From Eremomyces bilateralis CBS 781.70 (taxonomy: Eukaryota > Ascomycota > Dothideomycetes > Eremomycetales > Eremomycetaceae): 64,000 nucleotides of DNA. Below the pieces are notes generated by a model that did not search any database, was not told the DNA's origin, and saw only the letters and a list, made by a program, of their open reading frames with translations. Shown here one piece after another: positions 11,304 through 22,950 of this stretch. Made by a program: the position numbers and the translations under genes. Within the stretch, counting starts at the first letter, position 1. The number at the start of each line of letters is the position of its first letter. Location: contig NW_022985070.1 in the NCBI RefSeq assembly GCF_010015585.1, positions 1,314,970 through 1,378,969 on the forward strand. The letters run 5' to 3'.

Positions 11304-11931
11304 ATGGGGAAGACGCCTAAGCCTAAGAATCGAGGTACGGAGCCTCTCGAGCGCAAAATTCAACTTCGGTTTTGCTAACATCGAAGCAGAATTTTCGGTT
11401 CATTCCCGAACGGCACGACGACATGTCTCGCCACCCCTCAATCCCGACCAGACCGTGAAGAGCGTTGAAACTGGTACCTCCGCAGTAGGACGTCCCGACG
11501 TCCTCTCCCCGCACAGTGCGGGCGTCCACAAGCGAACCAAGCAGAAGAGCCTAACGCGTCAACAACGCTTGCGACACGAGAAGGGGATGGAGCGCGCCGA
11601 CGCCAACGTTGCGAAGCTGGAGGCGAAGGTGCAGAAGAGCACCGGCCGACATAGCACGGTCAAGAGTCGGAAAACCGACTGGCTGGACGTCAATGGCAAG
11701 CTTAAGACGGGCAGCATGTTCGCAGCGCTCGAGATTGACGATATGGAGATGAAGGGGAGCTTTTATAAAGATCAGGCGCGGCGGGAGGCTAAGGGGAGTC
11801 CCGAGCGGACTGCCAAACCCCGAGCACGAGACGTTAAGCAGACGGATGCAGACGAATCGGGCAGAAAACTGGACTTGCCAATCATGGTCAAAGGGCCGGA
11901 AGGTGTTCCCTCAATTGGTGCTGCCGGGTGA
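11304..11931 (+). CDS. ALB1: Alb1, pre-60S ribosome shuttling factor
   Basis: Two exons, 11304-11334 and 11390-11931, encode 190 aa. The N-terminus MGKTPKPKNRE-FSVHSRTARR matches the Alb1 family start. A basic coiled region follows (QQRLRHEKGMERADANVAKLE...), then the conserved ARSSDW-like element, seen here as KSRKTDWLDVN near residue 100. In yeast Alb1 travels with Arx1 on pre-60S particles from nucleus to cytoplasm and is recycled by Rei1. The short first exon is justified by the conserved MGKTPK... sequence and a GTACGG donor with a GCTAAC branch and GCAG acceptor. It is one of several ribosome-assembly genes in this window. Confidence 0.85.
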
Positions 11932-12290
11932 TGTTCGTGGCACTGAGTCCACTATCTTATCTCCTGAACGCTCCATGAACAAGATGTGTATGGATACCAC
12001 ATCTACGTGTCCAGCCTCGGACGACGCTCCTATTGAAACTGAATACGGTTGGTTCTATCTGCTTGTGGGCAAGCAGATCATCGCCAACTAACGATTCTGG
12101 AGCAGAGTTTCGCAAATGTCGTCGACGATGGAACGAGAGCATCACAAGGCACGCATCATGACTATACAATAGACGAACGCAGTTTTGAATAGGATCTAGC
12201 TGCTCTCTGATTCATCATTCATCCCAGATCCCATTCTAAATGTCGTGATTAACTCCATGGCTTCTCCCCCCGCCCTACGATGCATCCCCC
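11932..12290. other. convergent 3' intergenic region, ALB1 / ELG1
   Basis: 359 bp between two converging stop codons. No gene or notable motif is seen. Confidence 0.5.
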
Positions 12291-15200
12291 TTATTCCTGG
12301 GACTGAGCAACCTGGGGACTTTCGTTCGAGCCATCATCATCTCTGCTGGAAGTGCTTGCGTCAACCGGTACCTCTGGCACCTTACCTCCCAAACCAGCCC
12401 AGTCGGAACCGGCCGAGTCCATGGCCAGCTCCAAGTTCACGTCGCTGGCGAACCAGCGCTCCCTTCTCGTCGTTTCTCGCCGGCCCCCTTCAAGCGCGCT
12501 CCTGCTCGCTCGCGTCATTCGCAATCGCGGGGGACGCTGGCCGCCGCCGGAAAGCAAGTTGCTAAGCCTTAATCTCTGCCCTTCCAAGGCTTGATCGAAC
12601 CTAGCAATGCTTCGTACGTAAGGTGCAATATCCGTTGTGCTGATTGATATCCCCCGATGGGCCAACGTGGCTGCAACCATGGGTCCGGCGGGTGGAAACT
12701 CTGTTCCAGACAGGGTTGCTTCCGATAAAGCTTCGATCATGCGTTCGTCCAGGTCTTTGGCTCGGATTGTATGACGGTCGTAGGACATGCTTCTCGCCGA
12801 GTAGGCCTTGATGGCCTCTATGGTTGGTTGCTCGAGACTGTCGGGAGCAGAAGTGGCGTCCTTACCAGGCATAGAATAGGCATCGTAAATCTGCCTATGG
12901 CTCTGACAGGATTTTAGAGAGATATATGTTGCAATCTCTGCGGGTGTATCGACGTAGCGCGTTTGCGGATCTGCGTATAAGATCTGACGACCGTCCAGAG
13001 AGTCGGCCTTCAATCCAGGTGGAGGGTTTGGCAGGGTAGCGTCGATTGGTTCTTTGATCGGAGGTGGCGTCGCCCAGTTTCGAAAGAGGTCGGCAATGCT
13101 CTCCAGGTCTGCATCAGCATCCAAGGTGTGGATCGATGGCGGGGCTCCGTCTCCATTCGACACCCGGGGAGCAGAGACGACGCAGGGACTGATACTCTCG
13201 GAAATCTCGTCAATATCGACACCCCAGGATCGCCACGCTTCCATGACTACCAGTTCTGTCTCGTTGCCGGTCACACATTGGTTTGGCTGGAATAGATCCC
13301 GACTGACAATGCCCATTCCGGTGGTATATGTGTGTCGGCTTGCGACTCGTAGCAGTTGGCCTTGGTCATCGACATCAGAACCAGGAGGCCACCGCTGCAG
13401 GAACCATTCGAGACCCCCTTTCCGATCGCCCACGGCCATCTGGCACCAGAAATTCAAATCCATCATGGCGGCCCGGAGATCATGGCCGCGAATCTCGTAT
13501 AGTTCTTTGACTGCTTCCCTCTCCAGAATATGGCCCTCTCGGGCGGCCGTGAGTAGTAGATAGTCGACGGTTGGATCCACGGGAGGCGGTTCAAATCGAA
13601 GAATGGCGAAGAAAGGGAGGGCTTCCGTGGATATCGATCGCTCGTCGTTGCAAGTGAGGACGATTGGCCTTTTAGAATGAGAAGCCAAAGTCGTGATGGT
13701 TGACCAAAACTGCTTGTCTGACTCGTAGAGAATATCAGCTTCTTCAAGCAAGATGAGTGATTGCTTTGGCTGCCTCCGTGGGGTTTTAAGTTCAACCTTG
13801 TCAAAGCTTCCGCTTGCTGGTTCGGATTTGACCGCTGATGTGGGGATTGACGCAGTTTTCGATGGCTGGACTTTTATTTTCGGTTGAAAGAAAGACTTCA
13901 TGTGTCCTTGTCTCGGGGCAAGGGCTTCCTCAGTTGGGTTCACTGTTCCTTTTCCTTCATCAGTGACGCTTGATCCATTGGGCCCATTGGAACTGCGATG
14001 GACGAGGTGATTGCCAGTCATATACTCGACTCTATCCAGAACATCTCGACCACTTCTCCGGGACCCAGGATTGATTTCGAAAACCTCGAAACCGAGCTCC
14101 CTAGCGACTGCGTACACTGCAGCCGTTTTCCCGGAGCCACGCGGACCGCTGATTAGGACGCAATTGTGAAGCTGCCGCCCGGATTCGTCTTTGTCTCGAC
14201 TCGCGCCGCCCTCCAGAATCAGGGACTTGATCGAACGGGTGGTGCTGGATGACGGTAGATGGCTCTCATCGTCGGAAATCTCGGTGAAGGACTTCGTTTC
14301 TCCTTCATCGCTGGACACAATGAAGTTGTCTAGGTCGTCACCTTGTCTTTTCCGCTTTTTCTGTTTTCTGGGCTTAGGAAAACTTTTAGAGGGGGTGCCC
14401 GCGCTTTTTGTGGAAGCCTCGTTGCCAGTTAATGCTGAACAGGACAACCAGTCTTTCAGAATAGCCACATTCTTAGCATTCCCAAGAACTTCACTAGATC
14501 GACTGGGAGAGTACTTCGTGGTCCAGAGGTCCCTTTCATATCCCCCTGTATCGAAAGCAGTGAGATGGCTACGGTCGTTCGCAAAGGCCTCGCTCAGGGT
14601 TTGATGTATTCGTGTAGTATCGGCAGTCGAGGCGGACAGTTCTTGCTCAAGCTCATTTCTGATCCCAGCTCCTGTAGTGAGGACTCGTTGCGGGAGGTGA
14701 ATAGACGGATGACGGCCACCATCTTTGTCATGCGGCAATAGGTTATTTGCCATCAGCAAAGAGCATTGTTGGTTTATAATGTTTTCTGAATCTCCAACTC
14801 CCAGTACCGCCCTCTTCTCCCTGCTGCTTCCTTTCCGGCCATGACCGATGGGACTGGAGAGATCGAGATATTGCTTCTCCAGAGTTCCACGGACATGCGC
14901 CATGTATTTCCGAGGCCATGGTGCATCCGTGTTTTCGATCGTTTTGGGCTTGTTGAGATGGAATGACTGATAGATCACTTCGGGCTCCCTAGAACTTGTT
15001 TGGCCCTTTCTTGCCGATGTCTCCGCACGGAGCTTTCCTGGACTGCTAAAAGCCATTTTGCGTGCCGGCCCATCTTGTTGAACTCTGGCGATGACAGTAG
15101 AGCCTTTGTCCGCCACCACCTGTTGTTCTCTTGCAGCTCTGGACTTGAAGTAAGGGTGAATGGGACGACCCTTTACTGAAGCATTAGCTAACGGTGCAGA

Positions 15201-15905
15201 TGCCTTTTTCAACCCAGTTGAAAGGACTAGGTCTCCAGACAGAATAGCATTGATGCGGGCACCGAGCTCTTCAGTATCACTCTTTGCTGCCTTTCCGTAT
15301 GAAATAATGACACCGAGTTCTTGCTTCCTAGCTTTCTTTGCAGTTGGAGATTTCCGGGTAGGCGGTTTTCTTCTCTTCGGTCGCCCATTTGTTTGTTCTT
15401 CAATGACAACGCCATCCCCTGGATTTCGGGGACGTAATTCGCGCAACGAACCTCCATTTTTAACTGTTTTCGCTGCAGGCTCCGCAGAATCGGGTTTGGC
15501 TTCGTCTAACAACTGTTCACGCCACGATGTAGGATCATCAGGTAAAGACCCATTGTCCTCTACCTTGGAGGGATCGGAAGCCACTAGGATCTCGTTGGTT
15601 TCGTTCGAAAGCTTTCTCCGTTTCCTCGGCTGACTGATATCCGTATGCGCCTCCGGAGACTTTGTCGCTGCTTGTGCAATTTCGCTTTGTTCGTCCTTCC
15701 GATTGGAATTCTTAATGAACTCGCTAAGGAGCACTTGTCTCGGTTTCGTTCGGCTGGTTCCGGCGTCCGAGGGGGCTTCGCTGCTTGCGGTAGTGCCATG
15801 AGTTTGGCTCGTAATTGTTCCGTGATTTTTTGGGGTTGGGTCAATCCTGAGTGCATCTGTGGTCTCTGGCTGTTGGTGAAAATCTTTAGATCCTACCGAG
15901 GGCAT
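12291..15905 (-). CDS. ELG1: Elg1/ATAD5, large subunit of the PCNA-unloading RFC-like complex
   Basis: A single frame of 1204 aa. The first ~500 residues are polar and Lys/Ser-rich, including an HPYFKSR-like motif. The AAA+ core follows: Walker A GPRGSGKT at 587-594 and a Walker B variant LLEEAD ending at 724, then ...FWSTITTLASHSKRPIVLTCND, typical of RFC1/Elg1-type clamp loaders. A PIP box, QGHMKSFF, lies at 666-673 between Walker A and Walker B. Elg1 with Rfc2-5 removes PCNA, especially SUMOylated PCNA, from DNA after replication. The EEAD variant is common in large-subunit homologues. RFC1 is unlikely because no BRCT domain is visible and the AAA+ insertion is long. Confidence 0.85.
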   Translation of the reverse strand: MPSVGSKDFHQQPETTDALRIDPTPKNHGTITSQTHGTTASSEAPSDAGTSRTKPRQVLLSEFIKNSNRKDEQSEIAQAATKSPEAHTDISQPRKRRKLSNETNEILVASDPSKVEDNGSLPDDPTSWREQLLDEAKPDSAEPAAKTVKNGGSLRELRPRNPGDGVVIEEQTNGRPKRRKPPTRKSPTAKKARKQELGVIISYGKAAKSDTEELGARINAILSGDLVLSTGLKKASAPLANASVKGRPIHPYFKSRAAREQQVVADKGSTVIARVQQDGPARKMAFSSPGKLRAETSARKGQTSSREPEVIYQSFHLNKPKTIENTDAPWPRKYMAHVRGTLEKQYLDLSSPIGHGRKGSSREKRAVLGVGDSENIINQQCSLLMANNLLPHDKDGGRHPSIHLPQRVLTTGAGIRNELEQELSASTADTTRIHQTLSEAFANDRSHLTAFDTGGYERDLWTTKYSPSRSSEVLGNAKNVAILKDWLSCSALTGNEASTKSAGTPSKSFPKPRKQKKRKRQGDDLDNFIVSSDEGETKSFTEISDDESHLPSSSTTRSIKSLILEGGASRDKDESGRQLHNCVLISGPRGSGKTAAVYAVARELGFEVFEINPGSRRSGRDVLDRVEYMTGNHLVHRSSNGPNGSSVTDEGKGTVNPTEEALAPRQGHMKSFFQPKIKVQPSKTASIPTSAVKSEPASGSFDKVELKTPRRQPKQSLILLEEADILYESDKQFWSTITTLASHSKRPIVLTCNDERSISTEALPFFAILRFEPPPVDPTVDYLLLTAAREGHILEREAVKELYEIRGHDLRAAMMDLNFWCQMAVGDRKGGLEWFLQRWPPGSDVDDQGQLLRVASRHTYTTGMGIVSRDLFQPNQCVTGNETELVVMEAWRSWGVDIDEISESISPCVVSAPRVSNGDGAPPSIHTLDADADLESIADLFRNWATPPPIKEPIDATLPNPPPGLKADSLDGRQILYADPQTRYVDTPAEIATYISLKSCQSHRQIYDAYSMPGKDATSAPDSLEQPTIEAIKAYSARSMSYDRHTIRAKDLDERMIEALSEATLSGTEFPPAGPMVAATLAHRGISISTTDIAPYVRSIARFDQALEGQRLRLSNLLSGGGQRPPRLRMTRASRSALEGGRRETTRRERWFASDVNLELAMDSAGSDWAGLGGKVPEVPVDASTSSRDDDGSNESPQVAQSQE

Positions 15906-16697
15906 GATTCGTGAGTAATGGCTATATGGATCAGGGAGGAGTGGACGTACCCGCTGGTGCGAAGAAGGGATGCAGCTGTGGTTTTGCGTCCACAGGCATC
16001 ATGTGTGGAAGTATTGTGTAGCCCATTCGATCCAGTATCCTTCAACTACACTTATGTTGACCATTATTCCATGACTTTTGGGAGTGTCGACGGTGATGGT
16101 CAGGAGACACGATGAATTTTCTAAGGACCTGGGGAGCACAATAGATCGGAGAGTGTTCTTGAAAGGCGGATTGATATCTGAGGGAATATATAATCATGAA
16201 GAGGAGTGAAATATCAAAAGTGAATTGGAATCAAGGGGATTGTCAATTTGATATTCAGGTTGATATTCAGGTTGATATTCAGGTAATGGATGGACTTGGG
16301 AAGTCCAAATGAATTGAACACTCAACACTGAACGCCTGATAGACACGGACACGCGTTGAGAGACTTGAGACGCGACGCAGCGTGCCAGGTGTGGCTGAAT
16401 TGCAGACTGCACGTGACTGTTGCCTGCGTAGTGCACGTGAGTGTGGGGTCAATTCCTCAAGCCTCAATGTGAGTTATTGTGAGCCAATACTCCGTACTCA
16501 ATGCCCAATGGTGGCTGGTAGTGCACGGGCCTCTCCTGTCAACTCAAAGCCAACCAACCCGAAGATCCTGGTTTCGGTTATACTCCGGGACTGCTTCCAT
16601 CAACATTTTTCTCTTCACGAAGAATACTGTACTTGATGTACTCCCATATTATTCACGATATGCCCGCTCAGTGTCTTGCAATCTCAGTTACACCGAG
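15906..16697. promoter_or_regulatory. divergent promoter ELG1 / UTP8-like
   Basis: 792 bp between divergent starts. It holds a 12 bp tandem repeat (three copies of TTGATATTCAGG, 16248-16283), one ACGCGT box at 16351-16356 and two CACGTGA boxes (around 16411 and 16435). ACGCGT is the MBF (MCB) element of G1/S genes in yeasts, which would suit a replication gene such as ELG1; that link is inference. Confidence 0.45.
16248..16283 (+). repeat. 12 bp tandem repeat, three perfect units
   Basis: TTGATATTCAGG is repeated three times without change in the ELG1/UTP8 intergenic region. It may be a simple slippage product. Confidence 0.9.
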
Positions 16698-19674
16698 ATG
16701 ACAGACCTAGAGATAGGGAACCCTTCTGTTCTGGCCAGGTTTGCGAGTCCTGTAGCCCAGGATCAACAGCCCGACCATGCTTCACCTGTATACCATCTCA
16801 AAGGTACTCGAAAGCGACAAAGGGACGAGATTCTCGTGCCCGTGGACGGCTCCGGATTGCATATATACGATGTATGGGCACCTGACCCTATGTGTTGAAC
16901 TTTCGACTGACAGCGGACTCTAGATCAAGCAGCCACGCCTCGTAACCACTTATCCTGTCGCACCTCAGACAAGGTTTCTCACCAAGCCATCCTCAATATG
17001 CAAGAAAACGTCGGACGCGACCCAGCCTCTGAGGTTTACATATGCCTTCATCGAAACCAAAATTGGAGTACCTAGCTATGAGGTCGTATGCTACACCGAA
17101 GCCACATCGCCGGCCGGCGAAACCAAGCGCTACTCCTATCCTCATCATGCTACTCGACCAGAAGAGATGGTGGTTGCTATTGAGGTCGCAATGGGCTCCG
17201 AATACTACTCTCCGGGGATGTTGGATCATTTTGTCCTGTTGATCCAAAGTGACGGTACCGTTGTTTGTCTGTCCGCGGATCTGTCCTCTCTGCAATGGAA
17301 GTTCAAGCCCAAGGGGGAGACGAGTGCTACGCGAGCGCAAGATGTCGACGGGTTCAAGGCCGAGTTCGCTTGTCTTTGCAACTTCCAAAACGTGGAGGCC
17401 GGCCTTCTGAATGGTCGTCAGGATCTGGTCGCTCAAATTCGCGACCATTCGACGAAAAGAAGAGGGGAGCCGCAAATCCTGTGCACGCTACTCAGCGACG
17501 CCGATCAGTCGAATTCCTCACAAGTCCGTCATCGTCTTTCCATCTGCGCTATCTGGCTCGAGGAACATGGATCCGCCATCGTCGAGATTGACTGCTGGGA
17601 TTTACCGTTCTCAAGCAATCCTGAGGATTGTCGACAGTGGTTCCTTGACGATGCGCGAGGCAAAATTGTTTGCGGCGATGGGCGGAGGGTGAGTGTTATT
17701 GATATTTCGGGTACGGTACCTCGCATATCGGCCACGTTTGAGAACTACTCTCTTCCAATCCGATCTTTCATCTGCCTCGGCCACTCGCACCTCATTTTCC
17801 TTTCTTCACATTCCGTCGGGGTTCTCGATATGACCTACCAGTCGGTGTTATCCTCGACTCCTATTGCGGCCGGTTCAGAGTCTTCATTCAGCGGCTTGAA
17901 AAAACGAAAGAGGGGGGCTATGAACAATACCTGGGGTTCGTTTCGGCTTATATTGTACAGCGCGAAATCCAACTTGGCCGTGGGTGTTGCAGATGGCGAG
18001 CTGATATCGTTCTCCATCTCAAAAGGCGAGAGCTCTGCTGCCAGAAGTCTCCGGGATTCCACTCTTCTCGATTCGTTAGCAAAAGGGCCACAGCGCACTG
18101 GAGTCTCTGTGCAGGCTCCCCTATCTCAGAGGATATCATCCTTGGACGCTGAATTACCCCGTAGCAGTTCGAAAGTTACCGCCAGTTGGGAAAAAGAACG
18201 GCAAGCTTTGGAGCGAGCATCAGACGCTGGAAATGTGGAGGAGTTCGAGAACATCCTTGCGCGTGGCCTGAATATTCCGGTACGGGAGTTGGATGTCGAA
18301 TCCCATCCATCGAAACCTTCGAAACGCTCAAAAACCACCTCGACCTCCGATAGTGCGTCGCGCAGCGGATCTCAATGGGACTTTGAGGCCATTGGGAGAG
18401 ATCAGATGCTTCGTGCACACCCTGAGAAAGCAGAATACGCGCTTGCAAAGATATTTGCATGGAATGGAGCTATGGATCAAGCAACATCAAGCAAGTCCGC
18501 GGACTCAGAGGAAAAAGGCCAATTGACCATTCTATTTCTTCCGAAGAATGTTCTGCAGTGGCTTGTCCTCAGCGCTCACTTTTCCCTGAGCATGCTGAAC
18601 CGAGCCCTGGCTGCCAGTTCCTCGGAGAATGCGAGGCCTGCAACCTCACGGGATCTGGTTTCTTCTTTCATTCGATACGACCCGGAAATGCGTCTGTTGC
18701 GTGAATTGCTATTTCTTCATCGGTACCTCGATGCTCCCACGGTTGTTGAAGCTGTGAGGGCTGTTATCAGAAGCCTCCGAACCGAAGATCACGGCTTCCA
18801 CACCACCACTGAGTCTAACGATGACACGGCAGACGGCAAAAAGGATCACGACGAAGCGCTACTGGATCTAGAAGTGGAAGAAGCGTCGAGAGACCTCGAT
18901 CTTGCGCTCGCAACTCTCGAGCACGGAGAGGCCATTCGCGGCCAGACTCTGTGGCAAGCATTGACGATACTCCACTCATTCCCTTCAACTACCATCGTCG
19001 CCACGCTGCGGGATTCCTTGACCACGCAAGAAATTATCTTCCTTATCCAATTGCTCCGTATCGAATTGGCCCACGGCGGATGGACATCGCGATTTATGTA
19101 TGACTCGGCTTCCACATCATTGCAAAGTGATCTCTCGGACCGGGCCATTCTGCTCATTGTCAATTTGATATCGTGCGCAGTGGATGCAGTCAACATTGCC
19201 GGATGGCAGAGCGAGGCCGCCGTGCGAGCTGCTGCTGAGGATGAAGAAGGTGGTCTGCCGCTGTCCCTGCGCACCGATGTCTCAGCCGCTCTCGAAGGCA
19301 TCCACGAAGCCGTCTTCCTGAAAAGTCTCCTCGGCGACTTCAGGCGGTACAGCCTTGGCGTGAAGAAGAGCTACGACGACGGTTACGCGCAATATCTCCC
19401 TGGAGACACGTCCCTGCTTGCGCTGGAAGGCCTGGATCGCTATGGCTTCGGGCGAAATGAGAGCAAAGCGCCCGGGACGAACGCCGCGAAACCGATCGGG
19501 ACCCTGGATCAGTCCATGGAGGCGAAGATGCTCCCCCTGGGCTGCAAGTTTGACCATATTGCGCGACTACGGAAGGTCGCGGACGGTGTTACGAAGGGTA
19601 AGAGTCGGCGGCAATTGGGCCAGGAGATCAGTCGGAGAGTTGGCCCGTACAGCTTTGAAAAAGTTAGATTTTAG
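16698..19674 (+). CDS. UTP8: probable Utp8-type subunit of the t-UTP/UTP-A complex
   Basis: Two exons, 16698-16871 and 16924-19674, encode 974 aa. The splice joins ...VDGSGLHIYD to IKQPRLVTTYPVAPQTRF, forming an N-terminal beta-propeller start of the kind seen in fungal Utp8 proteins. Strand-rich sequence continues to about residue 330. A helical C-terminal region contains an acidic patch (near LLDLEVEEASRDL) and ends with GPYSFEKVRF, a conserved-looking tail. Utp8 belongs to the complex that links Pol I transcription to early 18S processing, and in yeast also assists nuclear tRNA export. The sequence is divergent in this family, so the name rests on overall layout and the IYD...TSY/TTY N-terminal motif. 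A generic nucleolar propeller protein is the alternative. Confidence 0.55.
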
Positions 19675-19835
19675 GCATTTTTAGGGTTCCTATTGACGGG
19701 GATGCCTTTTGCTCATGAACAATGCTACACATTCGACGTTGCCAATACAAGTTTGGGTCCCATTTAATACTGAAATATGCTGTCGTATCCATCATCGCCC
19801 AACGGCTCCCTGCCCCAAATCCAAACATTAACCCC

Positions 19836-22143
19836 TTACTCCAAGATCTCATCCTCGTCATCCACAGTTTCAGGCACGTCGGCCCACCCGCTCGCCCACC
19901 GCTCCGGCCCATGCTCCGCAGCCCCCCGTAAGTACGCCGCCTTTGCCCCCCGGCGCCAACAACGAACGGAGAAATCATCGCTGGCGGTAACCAAGTTGCC
20001 TTGGGCGGTCCAGGCCACGTCGGAAACCTCCTTCTCGTGTCCACCCGTTAAGGCGACCCCGGTCTCGAAAATCGGGATCGTTTCGCCACCGATTGCGATG
20101 TCCGTGCCGGTCGAGGCGCGCTGAAGGGTGGGTCGGAGCGATCGGTTATTTCTCCGGGACGTATTAGAAAGGCAAGGGGACGAGGTGGTCGTATATGTGC
20201 TTCCATCCCGTGTAGGAATTAAAGATGGGTCAGTCGGGAATAAGATGGGTTTGCCACTAGAGTTGCCAACAGCCACTAGCTCCGCATGCGACGCTGTAGC
20301 ACGCCTCAGCGCAGCTTTGACATAGAAGGAGCCGACAAGGAGATCCGGATGTCGAAATCCGTAGAGAGGGCCAAGTCCCAGTCTGTCGCATTTTCGTGGG
20401 AGGCCGCCACGGTCTAGCTCCGGCGCGGTTCCGAGGATAAGATGTTCCGTGGAGTATGCGTAGAGGGTGCTGTCTTTGCCCAGGGCATAGACGCGGCCGG
20501 TATCCTCGCTCACAACGATACTCGTCATTGCGTATTGGCGGCGATTTCGGTGCCAGGAAGGCTCGGCGGTCATAGCCACAGGTCTTGAGGACCAGCTGGA
20601 CATCCGGATGTCCCATAATGCCATGCTCATCGATGATTCGGAGCCGGAGAGGATCAAGTCTGGGCGTCTCTCGCCAAGAAACGACAATGCTGTGACCGAT
20701 ACCGACTTTAGACGTTGCGACATTCGTCTATATTTTCATCAGTGCCTGGGTTCTTGCAGTTTTCCGCAAGACGACAACTCTCTTACCTAGTTTCGGGAGC
20801 CGAGTCCATCAAACTTCGTCTTGCAGCAGCGCCGTGGCCTATCCCTGCTTCGAACAGTCGCCAATAACTCTGAGCGGCGCCACCCAGCACGCCTCTTTGC
20901 CCGCTGGTGCAAGCTGTTACACCCAGGCTAGCTGTGTCGAAGTTATCGGACATGCCTTTCTGACTCTCCAGCACCGGCTGTTGCGATTGAACTCGTACAT
21001 CGTAAAGACATATACTTCCATCCCTTCTTGACGCGGCAATGACTTCACCGCTGGATGGTTGGAAGCAAATCTTCTTGATGGCAGAACCGGGACCACGCAA
21101 ATGGTATATCGGTGTCATCTTGTATGCATCATAGATTTTCGCGGTCTGATCGCCCGAAGCCGTGGCAATCAGTCGGTCATCGGGGGAAAACTCCACATCG
21201 ACGATGGCATTGCGGTGAGCTTCAGCGGATCTCTGAACCTGAGGAAATGTGCCGCCGTCCGCGGCGTTTAGAACCAGCACCCGCCCCTCTTCGTCTCCTG
21301 TGGCAACCAGCGACAGCGCTACTTTGGGTCAGCGAATAGATCCTGATTCCGAGTCGCATGAAACATACATGTACTGTGGCTACCTGCAATGCAGAAAGGC
21401 ATTTCTGCTCCCGAGAAATGGAGGCGATCATCCGGCGACGAAAAATAGTCTCCCATCTCAGAGACGGCTGCTGTAGGGTAATATTGTTAGCGGATACTCC
21501 AGATTGCAAGATTATATTTGCTTTAAGCCCACATACCCAGACGGTGATCAACCGACCTGTTCCTGCTACTTGGGCCGCCAAACGACCGTTCAAGAATTCG
21601 GCCACTGTTGTTGGAGACAACGAGGCGTCGGACGTTTGGCTTTAAGTTCGGTCGATCCTTCGATTCAACATCACTGAAAGATATTCGCCTGCTGACCTCG
21701 TCGTCCTCATGGACGTCGGTCGGAGAGGGACTCGAGTAGCAGACTCTCTTTGAGGGAGACGAGAGAGGGGAACTGTCCGGAGGAGTGATCGGAAGCTTTC
21801 GTTTCCGTGGTGATGCACCGAGAGAAGCAAAATCTCCATCTTGAGCAGCCGCTTTATCGAACTGCCGGTGGGATTCGGAAGGATGTGGAGGCTGGAGGTT
21901 GAGGGCTCTCGTTGTTATGTCGGACAGCTTCTGCCTCGACCTTGAAGGGCGTGACGAAGGCCCATTCTGGCTCCGGAGGGACTTGGGCGTAAAGAATCTC
22001 GTAAAGCGTCGTGGAGTGATTGAAGGCGGCTTCCTCGGCTTTGGGACACTGTGAATCTCGGGAGGAGAGGATGGAATGTTGGTGGACACGCCATTCGAAT
22101 CATGGTAGATATCGAACTGTGATGATGACTGGGGTAAATCCAT
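19836..22143 (-). CDS. CDT2: Cdt2-like WD40 substrate receptor of CRL4 ubiquitin ligase
   Basis: Four exons are inferred on the minus strand: 22143-21537, 21470-21384, 21318-20787 and 20727-19836, giving 705 aa. The first ~200 residues are disordered, Ser/Pro-rich and basic, with several SP sites. WD40 repeats follow: ALSLVATGDEEGRVLVLN, then VDVEFSPDDRLIATASGDQTAKIYD, LILSGSESSMSMALWDIR, and a last repeat GHEKEVSDVAWT...LVTASDDFSVRCWR. This order and the final motif match fungal Cdt2/DTL, which delivers Cdt1 and Spd1-type inhibitors bound to PCNA on chromatin for Cul4-Ddb1 ubiquitination in S phase. The 87 nt second exon contributes the strand-poor linker before repeat 1. Converges with the UTP8-like gene. 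Confidence 0.75.
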
Positions 22144-22950
22144 TATGACTTTTGTTCCATTGAAGGATGGTAAACCCGATAAATAAAAGAAATCGGACGA
22201 CTGGACGGTTGTTAAGAGGATGGGGAGGCAAAGGGGGATGGTTGAAGATGAAGTGGAGAGTGGTTAATGGTGTAATAAAGTGGTTGATAGCTTGGATGGA
22301 CCTTTATTGGTTGGAAACGCGAACACGAAGGAGAGAGAGGTTGGAGCGTTGAGGGGACGTGACGCGCCGCGTTGGAGTGGAGATGTCGGCCTCAGGCTGT
22401 AAGGCTGTGAAGGTTAATATGCACAGCCACAATATCAAGTGTTGAGCCACTGAGCATGGGTGCCCCTGCTCTGCCCTCCCTCTACTAGGGTGGGTGAAAG
22501 ATTTCAATGAAATCTATTGCTCTTGTAATTTTCATGAAAGATTTCCGGAGGTCTGGAAATATTTCATGCCAAGCTTTCGTTTACTAATTTGGATGGCGGA
22601 GATAGAGTTAAGATGGTGAGATTTTGAGGAATTTCACGGAGTTCGGTTTTGATGCCTAAGGCTGCAAGGCACCAATATTTAATCTAACCAAGCCAAAATA
22701 GGACTAGCGTAAATTTCGGAAAGAAGCAATTTATATGCGTAATTTAAATTCTATCAGTCATCCGAAGAAATATATATAAATTACTGAAATTCAACCACCC
22801 TACCCTCTACCATGAAACTCTTGCACCGCCACTGCAGCTTCTGCCACTCTGCTCCGCTACAGAAAAATTTCGAGTTCACGTTTGTTTCCAGCCCTTAAAC
22901 CAATATTACGACAGAGATATCTCGGGTCTACCAATTGGTTCTAGTACGCC
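22144..22950. promoter_or_regulatory. divergent promoter CDT2 / RRP5, invaded by a MITE
   Basis: 807 bp between divergent starts, of which 317 bp is a hAT-type MITE. AAATTTCG occurs at 22865-22872, 79 bp before the RRP5 start codon, and a second time inside the MITE at 22711-22718. Confidence 0.6.
22486..22802 (+). mobile_element. hAT-type MITE, copy 1 (317 bp)
   Basis: The element begins TAGGGTGGG and ends CCACCCTA, forming short terminal inverted repeats. It is flanked by a perfect 8 bp target duplication CCCTCTAC (22478-22485 and 22803-22810). An 8 bp duplication and TAGGG-type ends are typical of the hAT superfamily. It has no coding capacity. An internal hairpin lies at 22533-22568. The perfect duplication and near identity to copy 2 suggest a recent insertion. 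It ends 148 bp before the RRP5 start codon. Confidence 0.9.
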
